DNA of 64,000 nucleotides from Channa striata (taxonomy: Eukaryota; Chordata; Actinopteri; Anabantiformes; Channidae). The stretch covers positions 5,208,001 to 5,272,000 of the forward strand of contig CM065173.1 in the NCBI GenBank assembly GCA_033026295.1. The letters run 5' to 3'. This document shows positions 56,156 through 64,000 of the stretch, piece by piece. How positions within the stretch are numbered: position 1 is the first letter of the stretch; every line of letters starts with the position of its first letter. The notes under the pieces were generated by a model. The model ran no database searches, was not told where the DNA came from, and saw only the letters and a program-made list of their open reading frames with translations. The position numbers and the translations under genes were made by a program.

Positions 56156-56529
56156 GTTTGGTTTGGTAAAGCAGGATGGAGAGTTCTGCTGACACTCCCC
56201 ATTTTTTTGTTTCCCTCTGTCTGTCCCTGTCTTCAGGTGTCCCCGGCTTTGGAGCTGTGTGTCTCCCAGCTACTGGTCCCACCAACCTGCCAATGTTTTC
56301 CACTCAGCCCAACCGGTCAAGGCAGATGTCCGTCCACCCTGAGCCTGGTTCTGCTGGAGGTTTCTTCCGTTAAAGGAAGTTTTTCCTCTCCACTGTTGCC
56401 TATAGCTGCTGAATGGGGATTTGTTGGTTTTTCTCTAAGTCTGTATAGTCTGGACTTTATTTTGTAAAGTGCCTTCAGATGACTTTGTTGTAAATTGGCA
56501 ACATAGAAATAAAGTTGAATTGAATTGAA
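56156..56529 (+). mobile_element. L2-type LINE 3' UTR and tail
   Basis: The sequence passes through landmarks of the teleost L2-type 3' end: CCCAACCGGTCAAGGCAGATGTCC (56308-56331), CACCCTGAGCCTGGTTCTGCTGGAGGTTTCTTCC, GGAAGTTTTTCCTCTCCACTG, GTAAAGTGCCTTCAGATGACTTTGTTGTAAATTGG, and a finish of AATAAAGTTGAATTGAATTGAA at 56508-56529. It holds no coding part of the element, so the insertion is strongly 5'-truncated. The frames over it (56126-56467 plus) are therefore not genes. The reversed copy at 49826-49979 covers its second half. Confidence 0.9.
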
Positions 56530-57361
56530 CATCCTTTCCATTTATTTAGCAAAACGTTTAATAACTTTAGCCTTAAATGTACATGTAAGAACTTAAAGAA
56601 CAAAATCAGCTTCACAGCAAAAAGCTTGTCCAATTAGTAAATTAACTCACTGTATCAGGTTTTTGAACAGTTCCATCCCCTCTCAGGCCACTCTCGCACA
56701 CCTGGCCATTTTCCAACCCTGTCCAAAATCTTTTCTTTCACACTGAAGCAATCTGGACATTGACTGTGTGGAAACTCTTTCTGCTGACACAGAGCAAATA
56801 TCTTCATCCTCTGATGGTGTGATGACAACAACAGCACCACAGCACTGTCCATGAATGCCCCTTTTGTGATCCCGCGAGGTGCGAACGTCCAGTGGAAATG
56901 AAATTAGGTGCTGTAAGAGCATGATCTCTGCTGATGGAAGGTTGCAACAGAGCCAAGTCATCACTGCTGCACTAATGCATTTTCCAACCTGCCAAATATC
57001 TTAATGTCGTGACCACTTCTACATCTCTGTCTTTCTGCCATTTTGACCAAAGTCTAGGAAACCTTTCCCTTACCTCTGATGCTTTTCACCCTAGAGGCCC
57101 CCTTAAGGGTGAAGACGCTTTCTAAAAAATGTACTTTTTTTCTTGAATCTAGTCTTAACTTTAAGGGAATGTTTTTAGAAAGCTAAATGTTCACCAGATA
57201 ATCTCAAGGTAACTATTTGCATCCCAGCTTTTCGAGGAATGAACTGATCAAGCAAAGTAAAACCACCAAACCCTCAAGACACTTCTCCAGGTAATCAGGT
57301 TTTTAACAAGAAAAGACAGGACTGACACAGAACCAGAACTACGGGACTGTGGTACTGCTGC

Positions 57362-57406
<45 letters not shown>

Positions 57407-58676
57407 CACGAGCGCACACATAATGAGTCCTCGTAGATTCACACTTTCATTGTTGAGTGGTCCAAATAAAGCCATGTTAATATTCCACCTCAGAGTGTTG
57501 ACTGATGTCTGGATCCCCATGAAGCTTTTTAAATCGTCCTGTCAACACACCAGAAATGGGGGCAGTCTTTTATTTGTCTCTGTGTGTGTGTAACACCACA
57601 AATAAAGCCTATTCTCTGCGGTGGTGTAAAAACGCACTCTTGAAGACAAGCAGCTACAGATTACCAGAGTTCAGCAAATAGCACCCAAATGCAGGGTGAA
57701 AACACACAAACAGAGAAGTCACACATTACACACAATTATACAGCCGTGTTCATGAAGGAAACACACGTGCTGACACATGAACATGGTGACAACACAAACA
57801 CTCTCTTTGTTCACATCAACTTTCTCCTGGCCCGCTCCAGTCTTCAAGTGTTGCTTGTATTTTGTAAAGTCTGTCTTCACTGTTGTTGTACAGTAGAGGA
57901 CAGACGGAGTTGGGCATCAAACCACTGACCCTGGACAGCCACTGTTGTTACTGAGCTCAGGGGCCCCTGGTCACAAACAACTAAAGACCAATGAGCCTTT
58001 ATGTTTGTTAGACTGCATGTAGTGATGCTGCATTTGTGTTTTGTCAAATGTTTGTCTATTTTGGATGTTTTATGTCCATTTTTGGTCGTGTAGAGTCCGA
58101 TTTTTGGGTGTACTCTGTGTGTCTGTGCTCATGAGGATCCATGCATAGATGAGCCACAACCTTTCTTGTAAAAACTTTCTTTTTTTCGTGCCACATTTAA
58201 CTAAGACGTTTTCTCTGGAGAGTTTTGGAAAGAGCTTGTGCAAGTGCTTTAGGATATGAGTGAAATTAAGCAGAAAATGCAAATAAATATAGCAGCTTAA
58301 TGTCAAAGATACGTGTAATTTCCCTGTCTGTGTAAATGATTGTAACAACCTACATGTGGTAGTTAGAGATATTTAACAGCCCCAGTGTAAAAATGTTGCT
58401 ATCAGCTTGTAGAAACCTGCACTCGGGCCGTGACAGCATGAAGGAAAGCTCATAGTGTCGGTGGTGATACCGGTAATAGAGTCTGCTCGTCGGACAGACA
58501 GGACGGGATAATGGTTCGATAAAGATTACAAGGAGGAGGAGAGTCAGAGGACACCCCTGTCTTGCTCCACAGCTGAGCACAAAAGGATATTTGGCTGAGA
58601 GTAATTACAGAAGCTCATGGAAAGTCACTAAGGGTTTGAATCAGCAGGTAAAAGTCTGGTCCAAACCCTGATGTCG
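56530..58676. other. Non-coding spacer with a long TG repeat
   Basis: Holds the (TG)n at 57364-57405. At about 57880-57960 ATCAAACCACTGACCCTGGACAGCC could be a reversed SINE B-box region, but this is too weak to call. 58420-58620 is a GC-richer patch with a minus-strand frame (58350-58580) of no recognisable family. Confidence 0.55.
57364..57405. repeat. (TG)n microsatellite, about 21 units
   Basis: The longest uninterrupted dinucleotide run in the window. It gives Cys/Val or His/Thr repeat frames on the two strands that are not genes. Confidence 0.97.
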
Positions 58677-58716
58677 AGTAAATCTTTATTATCTCTGAAG
58701 GGCAATTTGTTGTACA
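58677..58716 (-). mobile_element. Weak retroposon tail fragment, reversed
   Basis: GTAAATCTTTATTATCTCTGAAGGGCAATTTGTTG resembles the reversed ending of the retroposon tails at 33605 and 54908. It is short and diverged. Confidence 0.35.
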
Positions 58717-60405
58717 GCCAGTGATCAATTTAGATCAAAAAACATCAATGTAAAAAACATATATAAATAAAAAATTGGGCAGCTGGGAGGAAGGCATATT
58801 TACACCTGCATGTTCAGTCTGATCTTCCTGGAAATTCATACTTATTTGCACCAAAAAATATAGGCCACACTTTCTGCTAGAAGTGACTCAGAGAAAAAAG
58901 GCATTTCACTGAAGAAGGTGAAAAATAAACCGTAACCATGACTTGTCCAAATCCTCTGAGAATCAAAAACTCACCCCCTACAGGTTTGGAAATGCGGCTG
59001 CGGTCAGTTTAAAGTCGCTTTAGCTGCAGTGGATTCCAGCGGTGATAAAGGGGAAGAAGAAGCAGACACCTCAAAGTGCTCTGACTACTCTGTCACCACC
59101 CATAAACTCAACACGATCCAAACAAAATGCAGCTGATGAGATTTCCCGCGGAGCTTTGGAGCGGCACGAAGAGCGATGGCCTGGCATTTCCTCGCCCATT
59201 ACTTGATCAGAGAAAGACATGCTACAACAACACACCACCCATTGTGTTTTCACATGCAACTGTGTGTCTTCAATTACCTAATAACCATTTTACATCATCC
59301 CTGAAGTTTGCTGGATGCGCTGCTAAAACTGCTAAAATTTCCAGGTCAGGGAAAAATGTGCACTTTATTATTCCTCCAAAATATCAAATTGAAGGCTACA
59401 GTTACCTGATCGTTTATGAAGGACACAGCGCATAGCATTTCATTTTGCTCCGTGTAATTACTCTTTACAGCAAAGACAACACTACCAACTCGCAGCACTG
59501 GAAAAGAGCTTTGGAACAACTTTGAGGATCACAAAAGCACAAGTAGGAGGTGAAGTGAAAGCCCAGACCCTGGCCTCTACGCATGATGTTTATAGAACCA
59601 GTCTGCAGCAGTAAATAGGTTTATGAAAATTTAGTTTACATTTCAGCAACAGTGACTGCAGCATTAATGGACACTAATGAATCTTTGGAATGTACCTGCA
59701 TTTTAACTGGAGAAACCAGGGTCTAAATTTAGGTCAAAATCTTTAGTTCTAATGCCCACCAGAAAACTCTATGGTCCAGGAACTGTGAGGGTGGGGCCAG
59801 TTAGACAATGCAACATTTTTAATAACCTGCTGCTCTCGAGGGTTGTTTGTTTTGCTTGTTCAGCAAAGAAATTTGGGTGAAAAGTCCCGTTTGTCTCACA
59901 GTGAACGTTAGTGTAAAAAAACAGCCTGACAGCTCACACAATGAACTTCATCTTCCCACAGCTTCAGCCCTGCTGTGAAAACAAAGAAAAGTTTCAGCTT
60001 AGCGCTCAGAAAGTCCAGTTGCTGTCACAAGTGCAGATTGTGTTTTGAAATTGTTTTGGAGAAACAGTGGAGGTCAATAGCATCCAGTCCTTGATTCACA
60101 GCCAATTATGGTGAGTTTATTTAATTTCATGATAATTTCAGGCCTTTTATGGAGTCTGTTCACAATAACATACACACACATACACAGAAATGTCCTTTTT
60201 CATAAACTATGTTTCCATAAAACACTGTGATGGGTCCATGGGTGCAAACGCTGGGGTCTTTTGGAAAAGACGTGGGCTTTTGTGTGTCCAACATTTAACT
60301 CATCCCCATCCAGATGTTCAACTCAGACATATGTGGAGACATAGCAGCCACTCCACTACTTTCTCTGTATGTAGTTATTGTTTGTTATTGTGCACTGGAC
60401 ACACA
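58717..60405. other. Non-coding spacer, no gene recognised
   Basis: 59080-59240 is a GC-richer unique block (GCAGCTGATGAGATTTCCCGCGGAGC at 59129-59154) that could be a regulatory element. The frame 59127-59435 across it has no domain. The remainder is ordinary AT-rich spacer. Confidence 0.55.
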
Positions 60406-60423
60406 AAAAAAAAAAAAAAAAAA
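60406..60423. repeat. Poly(A) run, 18 bases
   Basis: Eighteen A in a row following ACACAC. No retroposon body is recognised before it, so a pseudogene or SINE tail is possible but unproven. Confidence 0.95.
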
Positions 60424-63400
60424 TCATGGTTATGTGTATACATGGCAGAGAAATCCATGTTGCCTGGGGAAATCAGGTTTCTCTAATCCCGACCCTGATT
60501 ACTGTACATCAGTTAAGAACTCAGCTTACAGGAGAAAGCTGATTGTAACCAGGTTTCTTTGGTGCATGCAAATGCACCGAGTGAACATGTGTAGGATCCA
60601 TAAACCTCAAACCTTGTGTGACAGTCGGGTCGCTTCCACTTTCATGCAGTAGGTATTGTACTGCATTACTGCATGTGTCCCTGGTTTAAGTACAGATCAC
60701 CGCTGGCTTTTTTTAAATCACATTTGAATCCTTTCTCCTAATTGTGCAAGAGAAGCTTCACCTGTGAACAAACTGTGCCCAAAGTTCAGCCGTAACATCG
60801 ATATCACAACAGAGTCCACACATTTAATTATAAGCCAGTTCCCACGTGTGCTGTAATAGACGCCGCGTGGAAAAAAGGTTGCAGTGTAAAGTCTGCCGAC
60901 CGTCCTGGGTCAGACTGAGCCTCACTTCCTCCCTCCGCTCTTCCCTCAGTTGACTGTTGTTCCGCTGATCGGTGGCGTCTTTCACCGTGCTGATTTCGTT
61001 TTTCTGCATCAAGGCTATTTTCATTTATTCCTTTTCTGAATGCTGTAGCATCCTCCACTTTTCCACCGCGCTGCATTCTCTTGTCATTTAGCTTCCTTAT
61101 CAGGCTCGGCACGGCCGTCGCTTGTCATCAGAGTTTTGAAGTTTCCTCGCTTTCATTTTAGTGGTGAGGCGTGATGTTGTTTTCATATCTCCCCTGCACA
61201 AATTTGTAATTTTCTTCTCGCGGTTTGTCATCATGTTTTATCACCGTGGGTCTTTTTTTTTATCACTGTACAAATCAACTCAACCAATTTCAAATGGATC
61301 AGTGGGATTCTTTTCTTCCTCCGCCAGTCAGTGTATCTGAATGCACCTGGAAGATAATGTGTTGTGGGCTTGACTGAAACACTCACTCATTACTACAGTG
61401 ACATTAAATGGGCTGATAGAAAAAAAACATACCACTGAATGTCACATGCTGCGATTAGTCTCATGACGCAATTTTAAGAAAATGTCCTAATTAATATGGT
61501 AAAGAACATGCTAATTTTTATGTTTACTGTTCACACTTTTTAGATTGGAAATTATAGATTTTACACCAAATGGTCAATTTGTGTCCACCGTAAGTCAGGC
61601 CACTCCTATGTAGATAAAATGTTTACATACACTTATCATAGATATTTTGGTTATAAATAATATTTTAAAATAGCTTTTACTAAAATTAGACTGATAACAT
61701 GAATATTTAATAAAGAAAATACCAAGAATTTGGTGGACATGTTTAAGTCAATACTGAAGATTCCTAACATCAACTAAGGCTTAGAACTGCCCACAAATAT
61801 ACATACACTGCAGCTATTTAGATTCATATTTCTGTGGTACATGGATTGGCTAAGTACCTTTTTAATTGCAAAGGGACCTTGTAGTCAGGTCACGTGGCTT
61901 TTAATCATCATTTCAACCACATACAGAGAGTTTGATTCATAGTAAAAGAAACGTTGCCCTGTGACTGTGGCTCTACACAAAAATCACATAATTAATTTGA
62001 ATAAAAGTGCAACTGCAACCGGACATGTGGAAATAGTGCAACAACACTAGCACAGTGGTATGAGTTTATGTTTTGGAAATGTCTACAAATTGTCTGCATA
62101 ACTTGCTTTTTTGCAAAATAACTTGTTGGTGGGTAAACTTGTGTGTCAGCCACTGATAGATTTATATGTTCATGGATTTATATGTAATAAATTGTGAATG
62201 AATTTGGATCTCTAGTACTGAGGTTTTCCCTCTTTCCCCATCCCATTTGTCATCTTTCAACCCCTCACATGCATGTGACGACCGTTTGGAAGCTTCTCAC
62301 TCACAGGTTGGTCACCACTGGACTGAAGTACCTGTATATCCCCCTTTGGATTGAGCTGCTCCAACAGTAAAATGCTTTTTACAGTACACAGTGATGCATC
62401 AGAATTATTAATAATGTCATTTTGTTTTTCTGCCCATACACGACAACCTTTCAAGAAGAGTGGAGGCTGTTTTTGCAGCAGGTTAATGCCCAGAGGACGA
62501 CCTCTCCAACTATCACATACAGTTTCATTTTCTGGCTGTGAATCGAAATGAAGCTTTTTTTTTTTTTGCTTTTAGCCCAGTGTCTTAGTGACCATGGAGC
62601 TGTATGTTGCCACGGGCCTGCAGAGATACAGCAGTTTCACCGTGTGATGTTTTAAACAGATGCACGAGGAGTTCAGACTCAGAACCTGCTTTCATCCCAT
62701 CAGCGCTTCGGTTCCTGTCAGCTGCAGTGCTGATCAGGCCTGTTCTGCGTGTGGATGCTGACATCTGAAATTAAAAGGATTCGGCTATGATGAAAAGACG
62801 CACAAGGAATCTAATGTTGGAAGAAACGAGCTGATGCGGAGGAGAAGATAACAGCTAAGATGATGATGCTCGGCCTGACAAGGATGCAGAGGAGATGTGT
62901 GAGAAGCCCGACTTTCATTTAGGACCAATTTAACAAGGTCATCAGGAGGCGTTGTCATGGTGAAGACTTTGTTCGTTACAGTTTAGTCCAGCTGTCTGTC
63001 TGGTTTTCTGAGATAGTCTATTGACATAAAAATCACTGACATCCTTCCAGGTCTGAGCATGTTTGTTTTTATTTTCAGCACCAACTTTCTTTCGGAGTTT
63101 TTGGAAGTCACAGCATGGAGTCAGCTCTGCTCTCATTTTCATGTGGCTGTGTGTGAACGCAGCGCAGCGGGGTGGTTCTGGGATATTTTGGGGATCTGTT
63201 AGGACATTGGACATACACAGCCAAAGGATGCGGTGTGTTTGTTCGTGAGGCCTTCAAAGACAAAAAGGACATCATAAGGGAACATAAAGTTACTGTTCTC
63301 TTTGTTGTACGTCCTACACTGTCCCCCTGAGCCTAAGTTCCTACAACATGTGTCAGCACAAGGGTGTAATTGTAATTTGGAACGGTGAAAGCATTGCCCC

Positions 63401-64000
63401 CCAACCGTTAAAGCTTGAGGTTAGCTGAACCTCTAAAATCTGTGTACTGCTCACCGTCTACATATCAAACTGATCCAGATGAGAGACAGATTAAACTCAA
63501 TTGACCCTCAGTTCTGCTCCCATATAACTTTACCTTCCTCACCCCGTGACTGTTGTTGGTCTTTATCGATCCCATTGTTCAGCAGGCCGCCTATACGTCA
63601 GTCAGTAGGTGTGAATTATCACCAATGCATGTGGACATGTAGTGACTGATAGTAACAGTAGCAAATATGACCGGAGCAAAAGTGGAAGTTGCTGATTTAA
63701 CTTGAAAGGGACAATGTCTTCGAATGAAGGGTGAGAGACAACACACGAGACATTCAAACATTTCTTTTTACCTTAATCTAACAAAGCCCTGGCTCCATGT
63801 GTGGTGCACAATCACAGCCTGCTGCACCTACCGAGAGCCCGGGGTCACCACTCGGCAGTGAGAACTTTTGGGCCAATGGCCAATGGTGGTATTGCAATTT
63901 CTGCATTGTCACATGTGATGCGCAGTGGCTCCAAAAACATTCTAAAAGTTATTTCCAAAATTTGCAGAATGCAGAATGCTGGGGAGCACGTTCTGTTATT
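60424..64000. other. Non-coding spacer to window end
   Basis: No gene is supported. 60830-61140 is CpG-richer, with two overlapping minus frames of no family. 61580-61830 is AT-rich and contains GTTTACATACACTT (61621-61634) and ATATACATACACTG (61797-61810), words reminiscent of Tc1-type transposon ends. 62690-62960 is a GC-richer patch. A T run lies at 62558-62570. The window ends in unique sequence. Confidence 0.5.

Noticed and set aside
56126..56467. 113-codon plus-strand frame as a gene
   Set aside because: It lies in the 3' UTR and tail of an L2-type LINE.
57248..57593. Frames with (Thr-His)n and (Cys-Val)n repeats
   Set aside because: They are the two strands of a (TG)n microsatellite.
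60406..60423. Poly(A) tail of a processed pseudogene
   Set aside because: No gene-like sequence or AATAAA signal at the right spacing is found upstream.

Overview
This window looks like nuclear DNA of a ray-finned fish, probably a spiny-rayed (percomorph) teleost. The evidence is several long (CA/TG)n microsatellites, decayed L2/Maui-type LINE copies with their typical teleost 3' tails, tRNA-derived SINEs of a kind common in teleosts, AT-rich spacer broken by GC-richer islands, and no operon structure. The exact species or chromosome cannot be told from the sequence.

I find no protein-coding gene I can defend in the 64 kb. The reading frames outside the LINE are short (the longest is 144 codons) and resemble no protein family I know. 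None forms an exon chain with matching splice sites. The window is best read as a gene desert or the inside of very large intron(s). No rRNA, complete tRNA, CRISPR array or bacterial-type feature is present.

Layout. 1-21.7 kb is mostly unique spacer with GC-richer islands (about 10.4-10.9 and 15.04-15.26 kb), a probable decayed DNA-transposon copy (4.86-5.41 kb) and a short dispersed repeat (9.69 kb). It also holds a G-rich/C-rich pair at 19.41-19.62 kb. 21.78-23.58 kb is a decayed L2-type LINE that keeps recognisable endonuclease, reverse-transcriptase and C-terminal segments. It has internal deletions, frameshifts and a newly made perfect hairpin. A second LINE fragment lies inverted at 25.81-26.06 kb, and a 55-bp block from behind the first LINE recurs in direct orientation at 26.27 kb. 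26.77-27.19 kb is a composite minisatellite with embedded CA and CT runs. 30.06-30.31 and 51.72-51.96 kb are two copies of one tRNA-derived SINE. 30.6-31.1, 35.4-37.7, 40.0-40.6, 43.48-43.79 and 46.42-46.9 kb are further islands that look like conserved noncoding (enhancer-type) DNA. 43.98-44.58 kb is a 596-bp element bounded by 36-bp inverted repeats with a SINE tail inside it. 47.07-47.38 and 51.25-51.56 kb are diverged direct copies of one unit of about 310 bp, 4,187 bp apart. 56.16-56.53 kb is an L2-type 3' tail ending in TTGAA repeats, and 49.83-49.98 kb is the same tail reversed. The remainder to 64 kb is spacer with microsatellites.

The islands and the lack of exons would fit a regulatory landscape around a developmental gene outside the window. 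That is inference and needs a cross-species alignment. I found no convincing new multi-gene system. The most original structural signals are the inverted-repeat element at 44 kb, the paired 310-bp copies, the opposite-strand G-quadruplex candidates at 19.4-19.6 kb, the composite minisatellite and the hairpin inside the LINE.
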